Notes: generated by a model from the sequence alone, not told the origin. 64,000 nucleotides of DNA from Planctomycetota bacterium (GCA_003389215.1 QQVP01000033.1:62001-126000), one strand, 5' to 3'. Counted from the stretch's first letter, positions 7,254 through 14,946 are shown. Made by a program: numbers and translations.

Positions 7254-8270
7254 ATGGCCAAAGATCCAGACATCCCGAAGCGAACTGATGCCGATCGCCG
7301 AATCCGTCAGGCCGATCGGTGGGCGACGACACTCAGGATTCTCTACCTACTGCTCGGCAGAGGAAAGTGGGATCTCCAATCCTTAGCAGAGGAATTCGAG
7401 TGTAGTGCTCGGACAATACGTCGGCATCTGAATGTGCTGGAGTACGCAGGCGTACCCTACACCTACGACCGCGACGCCAAATGCTATCGAGTGCGACCAG
7501 ACGTCAAGTTTCCAGTCCTGAATCTGAGTCGTGATGAGCTGCTGGAACAAGCGACCGCTGCCGTGGTGACGAAGGCTAGCGGACTCGACGTCGCTGCAGA
7601 TGCAGGAGCAACGACGGAAAGAATTGCTGCTCGGTCCAGAGATGCCGAAGCCGAACTGCTCGCCGATGCCGAAGCAGTGATGCAAGTCCTCGACCTCAAG
7701 CTTGCCGATCATTCCCAACACCGGGAGATGATCAAGAATATTCAGTGGGCTCTCATCGAGCGAAAGCAAATCTCGGGCGAATACAAGAGTCCAAACGCCG
7801 ATGGTCCTATGCAGCTGACCTTGCATCCGTTCCGACTCTGCCTGAGCGGCCAGGCGTGGTACTTGATTGCCCGACCCGTGGACGAAGAACATCCTAAAAC
7901 ATTCCGCGTAGCCCGATTCAGCTCAGTCCGGCTAATCGATGCGGAGGCAGTTGTCCCGGAGGACTTCTCGCTCGACGACTACTTTGGGAACGCCTGGAAC
8001 GTTTTTCGGGGCGATGAGTCCTACGACATCGAGATCGAATTTAGCAAAGACGCGGCTGACTTGGTAACGGAAACTCGTTGGCACAAGACTCAGCAAGTGA
8101 AACGTCATCCGAATGGCAGGGTCACACTCACGTTCACGGTCGACGGTCTCGAAGAAATTGTCTGGTGGGTACTCGGTTGGTCCGGCCGTGCGAAGGTGAT
8201 CAAGCCGGTAGAACTGAGACAGTTGGTGGTGGAGAAACTCCAGACGGCTTTAGAGATGAACCAACACTAA
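7254..8270 (+). CDS. WYL-domain transcriptional regulator
   Basis: 338 residues. A DeoR-like winged HTH occupies ~25-75 (LQSLAEEFECSARTIRRHL). The WYL domain at ~160-230 includes QAWYLIARP and the RVARFSSVRLIDAE segment, and a C-terminal WCX-like region (~245-330) contains VDGLEEIVWWVLGWSG. WYL proteins sense nucleic-acid or nucleotide ligands and often repress phage-defence operons (CapW, BrxR, DriD relatives). Here it sits at the end of the nuclease/DnaE-like cluster, so it is the natural candidate to control it. The palindrome at 7186 is a possible autoregulatory site. Confidence 0.9.
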   Translation: MAKDPDIPKRTDADRRIRQADRWATTLRILYLLLGRGKWDLQSLAEEFECSARTIRRHLNVLEYAGVPYTYDRDAKCYRVRPDVKFPVLNLSRDELLEQATAAVVTKASGLDVAADAGATTERIAARSRDAEAELLADAEAVMQVLDLKLADHSQHREMIKNIQWALIERKQISGEYKSPNADGPMQLTLHPFRLCLSGQAWYLIARPVDEEHPKTFRVARFSSVRLIDAEAVVPEDFSLDDYFGNAWNVFRGDESYDIEIEFSKDAADLVTETRWHKTQQVKRHPNGRVTLTFTVDGLEEIVWWVLGWSGRAKVIKPVELRQLVVEKLQTALEMNQH

Positions 8271-8507
8271 TCGATCATGGCCAATGCCAATCGGACACCG
8301 AATTTTCGTGAGCTCGAAATACGGTTCCCCAGTTTCGCTTACAAGGCCCTTAATGTAATTACGCGATCAAAAATCCGCGGATAAGGAATTCGGCTCTATA
8401 TGAAGCCACTAGAGGCTCGTTTCTCAGCCGATAAAGCGTATGCCTCAATCGTCGCGGTCGGATCACGACAACGGCGGCACATCCAGCCTTAGGAAAGGAC
8501 TTCGGGG

Positions 8508-9116
8508 ATGCTCTTCAAGGACCGTCGAACCCGTCGACGAGAAGGTTCGTTGCCCAGTAGTGCTCAGAACGCAACAGCAGCACGTAGTTCAGACGACAAG
8601 CATGATGCCCCGACTAACGAAGCCGTTGAGGTGCCAGGGGAGTTCACTCCAAACAGTTCGAGTATCGATTGGAGCAAGCTTAAGGGGCCGATGCCAGCGG
8701 AGTCTCACGCTGACGTGCTTCAATTCCAGGAAATGGTTCGGCATCTCGACCCGAGGTCTCGTTGGTACCAGCCACCGCATCTGAAATACCTCGAGTGGCA
8801 GCGGCCGATCACGCTCATCGAACTCCAGGGTTTGGTGGCCCTGGAGGTAGAACAGGCCCGACTGAAGCGAACGCAGCCCGGGTTCGAGGAGATGTACCAC
8901 AGCCTCTCGCGACCTATTCTGTCGATGCAGTTGGAGGTCGCCCATCCACAGGTGAACCAGTGCGTCCTGCAAGAGCAGGGATGTACGCGGCTGCCGGAGT
9001 TCGTGTTTTACCTGTTGGATGAGAACGAAGTGTGGCCTTACGACAATCCTGCCCAGCTACCGGCGAGGGAGTTTCTCTGCGGTTCTTGCTGGGAGTTCAT
9101 CGGACGATGTTGTTAG
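8508..9116 (+). CDS. Hypothetical protein
   Basis: 202 residues, no family recognised. The N-terminal ~45 residues are charged and low in hydrophobics. A helical middle part (ITLIELQGLVALEVEQARL) and a C-terminus rich in Cys and Trp (GSCWEFIGRCC) follow. GGGG is close to the ATG. The preceding 237 bases contain AT-rich sequence but no clear promoter. The frame is open and composition resembles neighbouring cargo genes, so it is probably real but could be truncated at its C-terminus. Confidence 0.5.
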   Translation: MLFKDRRTRRREGSLPSSAQNATAARSSDDKHDAPTNEAVEVPGEFTPNSSSIDWSKLKGPMPAESHADVLQFQEMVRHLDPRSRWYQPPHLKYLEWQRPITLIELQGLVALEVEQARLKRTQPGFEEMYHSLSRPILSMQLEVAHPQVNQCVLQEQGCTRLPEFVFYLLDENEVWPYDNPAQLPAREFLCGSCWEFIGRCC

Positions 9117-9137
9117 GCGGCTTCAGATAGTTGGGGA

Positions 9138-10181
9138 GTGTTCCGGGAGCAATGGTTAATGGAACCGCCAAGACTCTACGAAGAGTTTGCCTTTTGGAAG
9201 CAGTCGTATGAGTGCAATTCATGGCCGTGGGACATCTACGAAGATCTGAAACGTGGAATTACACCACCTGGAGTTGAGTCGCTGCCATGTGCTGACATCG
9301 TCGATCGATTGCGAGAAGCGTTCCCAAACTGTGTCGGGAGGGGCGATCAACTGCTATGTGAGCCGGAGGGCGGCGGGTCATTCAAGATTAGCCCAGCAAG
9401 GTTTCGCTTTTCTGTCAATCTGTTGGGCGTTTCAAACACAGACAAGAACACAATCCTGGACATCTTCGAACAGTTTGAGTGTCCGCCCTACGATGTTCGC
9501 TTGGCCGAGAGGTATGGCCTGCAGGGCATGATCAATCGGGACTTCTCCTGGCAATACACTCATGCCAGATTCGACTATCTGCGAGACGAGCGGAAACCAT
9601 CTGGCCAAGTCGTCTATGAGCCGTCGTGGGAAGACTCGAATTACGTGTGGGAGCGAGAACTGTGGGATGAAGTCTACGCAAGCTACCTGCCATCGTCTCC
9701 CGACAACTCGGCTTCATACCCCGGAGATCAAATGAACAGCGACCTGCAAGTGATCGTGACGGATCGACAGTCCATCGAGGAGGGCATCGTCGTCGAGTCT
9801 GCCTACGTCGTAATCTCTATTAGTGACCCAGGATCTCGACAGCCTCGAGTGCGCAGATCAGCTGGTTTCCGTGGCGTGCTGCATCTCGAATTCCATGATG
9901 CGGAACCAATGGAAAATGGAGACGCTCCTCGAGATATCCAGTTGATGACGGTCGAGCAGGCCAAAGCCGTGTGGAGTTTTGTAACACAGCACCAGGACAA
10001 AGTCGGTGCCATCGTTTGCCACTGCGAACAGGGCATGAGTCGCAGTCCTGCCGTCGCGGCTGCACTAGCAGTCGAATTCAATTGCGACCTGGCCGAAGTT
10101 GTCGGCTACCGACAGCCGAATCGGTACGTGTTTGAGTTGATCCGATCAATGCTTGATGCAGAAAGAACGAGGCGTGCATAA
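9138..10181 (+). CDS. Cys-based (dual-specificity-type) phosphatase fused to an unknown N-terminal domain
   Basis: 347 residues. The C-terminal third has a protein-tyrosine-phosphatase P-loop, HCEQGMSRS (~295-303), with CX5R, followed by the usual PAVAAALA helix. The residues before it (~205-260) form the beta strands of a compact DSP fold. The N-terminal ~170 residues do not belong to that fold. They are rich in Trp/Phe/Tyr, contain a PWDIYEDLKRG segment and a FECPPYD segment, and recall small immunity-type or Smi1-like domains, but this is weak. The GTG at 9138 is used; the ATG at 9159 after GGGAG is an alternative. The domain order suggests a two-part effector or a regulated phosphatase. 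Confidence 0.7.
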   Translation: MFREQWLMEPPRLYEEFAFWKQSYECNSWPWDIYEDLKRGITPPGVESLPCADIVDRLREAFPNCVGRGDQLLCEPEGGGSFKISPARFRFSVNLLGVSNTDKNTILDIFEQFECPPYDVRLAERYGLQGMINRDFSWQYTHARFDYLRDERKPSGQVVYEPSWEDSNYVWERELWDEVYASYLPSSPDNSASYPGDQMNSDLQVIVTDRQSIEEGIVVESAYVVISISDPGSRQPRVRRSAGFRGVLHLEFHDAEPMENGDAPRDIQLMTVEQAKAVWSFVTQHQDKVGAIVCHCEQGMSRSPAVAAALAVEFNCDLAEVVGYRQPNRYVFELIRSMLDAERTRRA

Positions 10182-10187
10182 ACACGA

Positions 10188-10586
10188 TTAAGTTTGGGGA
10201 GCTTGCGATTCCCCTCGTCGAAGTCTTTGCCGTCGAGCGAGCCACCGGTCGACCGACTTTTTCATGCGAGGCATCAGGCGAATCCATTCTTGAGCGTTGA
10301 TGCTATCGAGTGGGTTGTTCGGTAATTCCGTGTCCCGCTGTATTGTCTCATACCCCATCGGATCTTCGGGGTCTAATCCCGTACGGTACGTGTCGTCAAA
10401 GTGGACATCAAAGAAATGCGGCCCAACACACACAATTGTTAGAAAAGGCTCGCCCGTTCGTTTGATTCGAAGCACGTGCTCCTGTCCATCATTCTCCAAT
10501 TCGTGATCGGACAACACGGCTGCAAGAAGCTCCGCTCCCCCAGGAGTTCTGGAAAGATTTTTCACGTAGTCTGCTGTCAGCGGCAT
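10188..10586 (-). CDS. Hypothetical protein, second gene of a minus-strand pair
   Basis: 132 residues; the start at 10586 has AAAGGAGG at ideal spacing. No domain is recognised. The middle looks like a mixed alpha/beta fold (HVLRIKRTGEPFLTIVCVG, FFDVHFDDTY) and the C-terminus is strongly basic (KKSVDRWLARRQRLRR), which would suit nucleic-acid contact. It lies 46 bases after the nuclease-like gene at 10633 and is probably co-transcribed with it. It converges with the phosphatase gene, only 6 bases separating the stops. Confidence 0.6.
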   Translation of the reverse strand: MPLTADYVKNLSRTPGGAELLAAVLSDHELENDGQEHVLRIKRTGEPFLTIVCVGPHFFDVHFDDTYRTGLDPEDPMGYETIQRDTELPNNPLDSINAQEWIRLMPRMKKSVDRWLARRQRLRRGESQAPQT

Positions 10587-10632
10587 ATCCAACCTCCTTT
10601 GACAAGTCCGCGGGCCGGCCTCGAACGAGGGT

Positions 10633-11823
10633 CTATTCCAATTCAATTGTGGAATGGCAGAAAAGCTTCTCGAACTCCAAACCGCCCACATTCGGCTGCT
10701 TGGCTTCCAGGCAGGTGAACCGACGGATATGCCGGCCGATGCCCGGAAGCTCCACGAGTCTCGAACAGATGCTGTCTGTCATCTCGAGCAAATCAGCCCG
10801 CACAGGACTGCGGAAGTTGTAGGCGGACAGCACAATGTAGAGATCCATTAACGGAACACCGTTCGTCTCTTCGCCAATTTCGTACTCAACCGATGCGGGG
10901 CAGAACTGCTCCGGGTAGTGCTCACGTAGTCGTTCGTATTGATGCGGTGTGGCGAATTCGGCTGCATACATCAGCAGCTGCATAAGAGCGAAGAACGGAT
11001 TCTTGTCATTGCCAACTTTTACCTCGGCCAGGATGGGTGTTCTTGCGGTAGTGTCCGTAAGAAGCATGTCCAACCTTCGGCCCGATGTGGCTGGATCTCC
11101 GTTGTCGTACTGGACTCCTCCAGTAGTTCGAGCCGGAACGATTTCACGATCGACGTATCGGAATTGAAGAGTCGGGTCGTTCGTGACAGAACAATTGCCA
11201 GCTGCTCTCGTCAACGAGACAAGATCGCGGGTCGTTCCAATCTTCGTGACCGTGGTAGGATCGGGCAGATCTTTTCGAGGCGGGATTTGCGGGAAGAAGG
11301 CTTCGCTATTCATATAGCTGTTGAATCGATTCACACTTGCTTCGAATAGTGCTTCCAATCGCGTGGGCACGCGGTCGATCTCGCCGGCCATCTCAAGGTG
11401 ACAAGCGAGTGATGTGTAGAGCTTGAATTGGTCATAGACGTGACGCATGGGTGTCAGCGGGATTTGGGCTGGTCCCTCATCCGGACCGTCACCCCCATCG
11501 GCCACGGCACCGTACTCTTGTTCCACATGTTCCAGAATGCGGTACCAAGAAGCCGCATCATCAAACCTAATGCCAGCAACGGCTTCTCCGCAGATCTCGC
11601 CAACTTCCGCCAAGGATAGTTGGACTAATATTTGAAACGCTCCGCGGTAGTCCCGAAGCTGGGGCTGGTACGCAACGCGACTTACTTCGTGTGAGGTGTA
11701 TGTCCGAACCGCCCAAGTGTTGGGGCCGATGCTGAGCGTGCACCATCGCTTACCCTCTGCATCCGCTAGCAAAATTATGCTTCTCCTCAGCCGACGAAAA
11801 TCAATCGGACCCATCTGACACAT
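10633..11823 (-). CDS. PD-(D/E)XK nuclease-like protein
   Basis: 397 residues from the ATG at 11823, which has GGGGAG 8 bases upstream; the longer frame to 12015 would cross a terminator-like leader. The C-terminal half contains the nuclease core: Asp252 (RRLDMLL), Glu267-Val-Lys269 (ILAEVKVG) and Gln282 in a helix (FFALMQLLMYAAE). The N-terminal half is unassigned, mainly helical from ~60 on. A hairpin and U-tract sit immediately upstream of the Shine-Dalgarno, implying attenuation. With the basic 132-residue protein behind it, this looks like a two-gene unit such as a nuclease with a partner or antitoxin (inference). Confidence 0.7.
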   Translation of the reverse strand: MCQMGPIDFRRLRRSIILLADAEGKRWCTLSIGPNTWAVRTYTSHEVSRVAYQPQLRDYRGAFQILVQLSLAEVGEICGEAVAGIRFDDAASWYRILEHVEQEYGAVADGGDGPDEGPAQIPLTPMRHVYDQFKLYTSLACHLEMAGEIDRVPTRLEALFEASVNRFNSYMNSEAFFPQIPPRKDLPDPTTVTKIGTTRDLVSLTRAAGNCSVTNDPTLQFRYVDREIVPARTTGGVQYDNGDPATSGRRLDMLLTDTTARTPILAEVKVGNDKNPFFALMQLLMYAAEFATPHQYERLREHYPEQFCPASVEYEIGEETNGVPLMDLYIVLSAYNFRSPVRADLLEMTDSICSRLVELPGIGRHIRRFTCLEAKQPNVGGLEFEKLFCHSTIELE

Positions 11824-11826
11824 AGC

Positions 11827-11920
11827 GGGGACTCCCCAAAAAAGAGAACGCCGGAAACCAAGGCCATCCTCGACGCCCTGACCAAAGGGCACAGCAGAAC
11901 AGCACAAGGCCCCGGCGTTC
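11827..11920 (-). promoter_or_regulatory. Structured leader with terminator-like stem and RBS-sequestering hairpin
   Basis: On the minus strand GAACGCCGG (11920-11912) pairs with CCGGCGTTC (11854-11846), enclosing GGCC/GGCC and GCCCT/AGGGC helices, and is followed by TCTTTTTT (11845-11838). Directly after comes GGGG-AGT-CCCC (11837-11827), which contains the Shine-Dalgarno GGGGAG of gene 11823. The layout is that of an attenuator plus translation switch, or the 3' end of a small RNA read into the gene. No riboswitch family was recognised. Confidence 0.5.
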
Positions 11921-12442
11921 CCTTGCGGAAACGCCGTGCCAAGTGACTGTCTCTGCTGTTCAAGAGCCCGAGGGCCCAAGTTGGTCATTCGTCGAGGGAC
12001 AGCTACCTGACGCACGCGCGTCAGCTCAAATTGTCTTCATCACCGCGGTGGCCGCGGAGCATTAATCCTCCTTTATGCGATCGTGGGCTGGCCCGATGCT
12101 GCTCGGGCCGCAGCCAGTTAGTCTACCCCCCTAGCGAGCCTCCTCGCCAGCCGCTGTCGCGAAGTGCTGTGTCGCTAACGTGTCTGTCCAGGCGGGGTGG
12201 GCACATAGCTCGTCCCCCGCGTTCAGCTGAATGGCCTACACCTGTCGGGCCTTCGTTCAGCCTGCGACACACCGTTACCCCCTGGCAGCTGTTACCAGCC
12301 CGGCGCCACCAATTTGACTGCCTCACGCCGCCGGTTTGGGCCGCCTTCACGGTCTCCACTCTTCGGACCAGACGCCCCTTGCTGCTCACGCGAAATCGGT
12401 TGGTGCTTTCTTTCTGGAGTTCGGGCTCCTCTCGTATGATTC
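11921..12442. other. Region without a recognisable gene
   Basis: About 520 bases between the leader at 11827-11920 and the XRE repressor gene. Open frames exist on both strands but none has a good start, a Shine-Dalgarno or a recognisable domain. The element-like composition and position suggest regulatory sequence or decayed DNA. Confidence 0.4.
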
Positions 12443-12727
12443 CTACTGGCGCGTGCGCCGGTCAGGGTAGAGTTCGTCAATATGGCAGGCCGTTTCCGCG
12501 TCCTGCGGTGGATCAAACTCGAGAAGATGCTCCAGGCTGCAGTTGAAATACCGGCAGAGAGATTCCACAAACGCGGTATTCGTCACGACCGTCCGGCCGG
12601 GAGAACGCAGGCTAGAAAGAACTTGCACGGAAATGCCCGTGGCCTCAGCAACCTCTGCCAGAGTCACGCGGCGACTCAGTTGCCGTTCCCGTGCACGCAG
12701 CAGCTCACCGAAGCGAAATACAAGCAT
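12443..12727 (-). CDS. XRE-family HTH transcriptional regulator
   Basis: 94 residues with a Cro/cI-type HTH over ~8-70: ARERQLSRRVTLAEVAEAT, then GISVQVLSSLRS and the FVESLCRYFNCSLEHLLEF helix typical of YozG-like repressors. It is transcribed away from the excisionase-like gene at 13020. A perfect palindrome lies 15 bases before its start codon and overlaps a rightward promoter, which fits a repressor that controls the integrase-side genes and itself. Confidence 0.85.
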   Translation of the reverse strand: MLVFRFGELLRARERQLSRRVTLAEVAEATGISVQVLSSLRSPGRTVVTNTAFVESLCRYFNCSLEHLLEFDPPQDAETACHIDELYPDRRTRQ

Positions 12728-12741
12728 TTTTCTACTATTTC

Positions 12742-12785
12742 CCAGTAATTCTACTGGTTGACAGGAATTCTCCGCATGATATATT
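12742..12785 (+). promoter_or_regulatory. Rightward promoter overlapped by palindromic operator
   Basis: CCAGTA-ATTC-TACTGG (12742-12757) is a perfect inverted repeat. It abuts TTGACA (12758-12763), which with TATATT (12780-12785) at 16-base spacing makes a good sigma-70 promoter towards gene 13020. Repressor binding would block this promoter, and the site is also within reach of the leftward XRE promoter. Confidence 0.65.
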
Positions 12786-13019
12786 AGCTTTGAGTAGAGT
12801 CTTTGACAACTATTTGCTGTTTGTCCCCGGCGAAGAAGATACCGCCCCCTGGTCGCCTCCCGGGCGGCTCTGACAAGTGCTTCAGTAAGATGGTACCGAA
12901 GCGGGCGGTTTCTCTCGGGCGTGGAATTTGTTTTTCGCGCCCGACCATTGGGTCCCTCTCTCGGCTTCGCAGGACATCGGCCTTCATTGTGCCCATAGCG
13001 GCGCGGGAGGTGATGTTCT

Positions 13020-13328
13020 GTGATCGATCCGTCTTCCGAATGTGGCCCGTTTACGGTCGCTGAGATTGCCGCTCGCTATCGCATTGGCGTAAGCACCGTG
13101 TATGCGGCCATCCGCGCGGGGGAACTTGAAGCACACCGAATCGGCCCCCGAAAAGGGAACTATCGAATTACGGTCGATGCTGCCAACCGTTGGTGGGACC
13201 AATGCCGAACACCGGTCACAAACGAACTGCCCGCGACCAGTAAGTGCACGTCTCGCGGCAAAACCCAATCGTCCCATGCCGGCTTCAGACACCTACGCCA
13301 CCGACGACGAACGGAGGGCGTGTTGTGA
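13020..13328 (+). CDS. Excisionase-like HTH protein
   Basis: 102 residues; GTG start with GGGAGG upstream. Residues ~10-60 form a MerR/excisionase-type winged HTH (FTVAEIAARYRIGVSTVYAAI, then ELEAHRIGP and a wing ending in DAANRWW). The C-terminal 40 residues are basic and low-complexity. It is convergent with the integrase, 80 bases away, and lies downstream of the operator-controlled promoter at 12758, so it may be the recombination directionality factor of the element. Confidence 0.75.
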   Translation: MIDPSSECGPFTVAEIAARYRIGVSTVYAAIRAGELEAHRIGPRKGNYRITVDAANRWWDQCRTPVTNELPATSKCTSRGKTQSSHAGFRHLRHRRRTEGVL

Positions 13329-13408
13329 TCTCCAGCCGTCTCCATGCGGACCTCCGATCGGCCCTTACACCAAGAGTAGTCCACTCGCGGGTCTCCCCAC
13401 CGGCATAC

Positions 13409-14443
13409 TCAGGTGCAACGGCGTCCGTCTCCAGCCGCCCTTCGCATGGCGCTCTCCATGTGCTCCGGAAACTGTTCGACGTGCCCATAATGTTTCCGAA
13501 GCATGGTCGTATTCTGATGACCCATCACCTTCGAGAGCGTTATGACATCGACGCCATTTGCAATGCCCTCTGTGGCGAAAGTGTGTCGTATCATGTAGGC
13601 ACACACATCGTCGGGAAGGTTCAGCTTCTTTCGAAGCCGGCGGATTTGTTGATTCACCGCGCTACAGGTCCATGGCTTGTCCCGAGTATTGACAAAGACG
13701 AAGGCCGACTCCGTTCGCGATCGAATCCGCTTGATCAGTCGCTGCATTCTCGGCGTCAGCGGGATAACCCGGGGTTGTTGGACTTTTCCCGCCGTCTTAT
13801 GGTCCGCAATGACCAGCCGATCGCCGTGGATCTGTTCCCACGTCAGGTGCCGCAGTTCGATGTGGCGCGCCCCCGTCTGCCGCAATGCGATAAGCAGCGC
13901 CCGAAATCGTGGATGTGCCGCCCGCGCCAGCATAACAAGCTCGCGGCGATCCAGCCCGCGGTGACGCGTCCCCGGCTTTGGGCGACGCATACCCTTGATG
14001 GGGTTCTTATCGATGAGCTGTTGCTCGACGGCCCAATTCAGCGCCCGCACAACATGTCGGATCGCGTTGTAACGAGTCGAGCTGCTTACCCACGTGTCCT
14101 TCTCTGCCCATTGTGTTACGTGGTGAACGCGCAAGTCGCGAATGCGAAGGTCGCCGTGGGACTTGTCGAACTCATTCAAGTAGAAGCTGCAGCCACGATA
14201 CGTTTCCGAAGATTGGTTACGTGCCGACCAGTCCAGGAACTCCTCCAGCAAAGATGCAATACGCGGATTGGGGTCGCCAATTTTGTCCGGGAGGCTGGCC
14301 ATCAGCTCGTGGAATTTCTTCCACGCCAGCCTGCGACCCTCTCCATCATTTGGCGCCTTGGCCAGTCGTATGCGCCGACCGCGCACGACGACCATCCATT
14401 CCCCAGTTTGATTGCGATACCAAGGCTTTGGTGTTCGCGACAT
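13409..14443 (-). CDS. int: Tyrosine recombinase (integrase)
   Basis: 344 residues. A SAM-like core-binding domain at ~60-145 precedes the catalytic domain: Arg193 in TGARHIELRHL, Lys216 region (ADHKTAGK), Arg286 in box II (MIRHTFAT), His309 (MGHQN) and nucleophile Tyr319 (LRKHYGH). The first His of the usual HxxR box is Tyr283 here. The gene reads away from the adjacent tRNA-Arg, as in tRNA-targeting elements, and direct repeats that could be arm-type sites lie between its start and the tRNA. Confidence 0.93.
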   Translation of the reverse strand: MSRTPKPWYRNQTGEWMVVVRGRRIRLAKAPNDGEGRRLAWKKFHELMASLPDKIGDPNPRIASLLEEFLDWSARNQSSETYRGCSFYLNEFDKSHGDLRIRDLRVHHVTQWAEKDTWVSSSTRYNAIRHVVRALNWAVEQQLIDKNPIKGMRRPKPGTRHRGLDRRELVMLARAAHPRFRALLIALRQTGARHIELRHLTWEQIHGDRLVIADHKTAGKVQQPRVIPLTPRMQRLIKRIRSRTESAFVFVNTRDKPWTCSAVNQQIRRLRKKLNLPDDVCAYMIRHTFATEGIANGVDVITLSKVMGHQNTTMLRKHYGHVEQFPEHMESAMRRAAGDGRRCT

Positions 14444-14512
14444 GAAAAGACCCTCCGATCAAAGTACCCAAGGAAGCGGAAACACCAAGGGCTGACCGAA
14501 AGGTCGCTCAAA

Positions 14513-14542
14513 GCTTCCTGCTCGTGGCAGCGAGCAGGAAGC
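14513..14542. repeat. 12-bp perfect inverted repeat between integrase and tRNA-Arg
   Basis: GCTTCCTGCTCG-TGGCAG-CGAGCAGGAAGC. On the minus strand it follows tRNA-Arg and precedes int, so it may terminate tRNA transcription (only TTT follows) or form part of the attachment region. Confidence 0.6.
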
Positions 14543-14548
14543 ACGGCT

Positions 14549-14570
14549 ATTCTGTGCAGAATTCTGTGCA
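14549..14570. repeat. Direct repeat ATTCTGTGCA x2, possible integrase arm sites
   Basis: ATTCTGTGCA occurs at 14549-14558 and 14561-14570, 44 bases from the tRNA 3' end. Pairs of short direct repeats beside an attachment core are typical arm-type binding sites; the role is inferred. Confidence 0.45.
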
Positions 14571-14613
14571 CTCGGCAAGGGGTCGCGCGGCGTAAGTTGT
14601 TTTGCCGTTTGAG

Positions 14614-14687
14614 TATCCCCGAGAGGATTCGAACCTCTAACCTTCGGCTCCGGAGGCCGACGCTCTATCCAATTGAGCTACGGGGAC
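14614..14687 (-). tRNA. tRNA-Arg(CCG)
   Basis: 74 bases folding as a cloverleaf: acceptor GTCCCCG/CGGGGAT (one G-U pair), anticodon stem TCGGC/GCCGA, loop CTCCGGA with anticodon CCG, and T loop GGTTCGAATCC. CCA is not encoded. The 3' end faces the integrase and element, marking the probable attachment site. Confidence 0.95.
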
Positions 14688-14898
14688 CCTGTCTTGTCAG
14701 GCAACTTGCGCTGCGCGCCTTTCGTTTCGCGCTTCGTGTTGCACGACCTCATGATCGCGTCTTGCGCTCCATTTGTCGATGCGCGTCGAGACTGCCGGAT
14801 TCTGCTCGACGAATGGCCCGCGGAACTGGCAGGCGGAACGGCCCCAGCTCGGCAGTCCGGCCGCCACCTAGGAAATTGTGCCCCCCAAGCGCCCGCCC

Positions 14899-14946
14899 TC
14901 TCAAGCCACTGCCGTCTCAGGCCAGCGCCGTCTCAAGCCACCGCCG
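14899..14946. repeat. Three tandem 16-bp repeats before the fhcB stop
   Basis: Units TCTCAAGCCACTGCCG, TCTCAGGCCAGCGCCG and TCTCAAGCCACCGCCG run head to tail and end one base before the fhcB stop. They are noncoding in any supported frame; the rest of 14688-14947 shows no gene. Confidence 0.6.

Larger units (their letters stand above)
1..14687. mobile_element. Integrated genetic element (right part) inserted at tRNA-Arg
   Basis: The right boundary is a tRNA-Arg whose 3' end faces left, followed by a tyrosine recombinase, an excisionase-like HTH gene and an XRE repressor, the standard order of a tRNA-integrated element. Everything to the left is accessory cargo (nuclease-like proteins, a DnaE-like protein, phosphatases, a WYL regulator), while housekeeping-type genes begin right of the tRNA. 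No second copy of the tRNA 3' end was found in the window, so the left attachment site is presumably beyond base 1. No capsid, terminase, relaxase or conjugation gene is visible. The left limit given here is only the window edge. Confidence 0.6.

Noticed and set aside
11827-11920. Retron-type ncRNA beside an effector gene
   Set aside because: No reverse transcriptase gene is present anywhere in the window; an attenuator-like leader explains the structure better.
12031-12546. 171-codon plus-strand frame in the gap before the XRE gene
   Set aside because: No Shine-Dalgarno or domain, overlaps the XRE gene end, and composition is typical of a chance frame.
1-14613. Second attachment site within the window
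   Set aside because: I looked for another copy of the tRNA-Arg 3' end (GGTTCGAATCCTCTC or complement) in the left part and did not see one.
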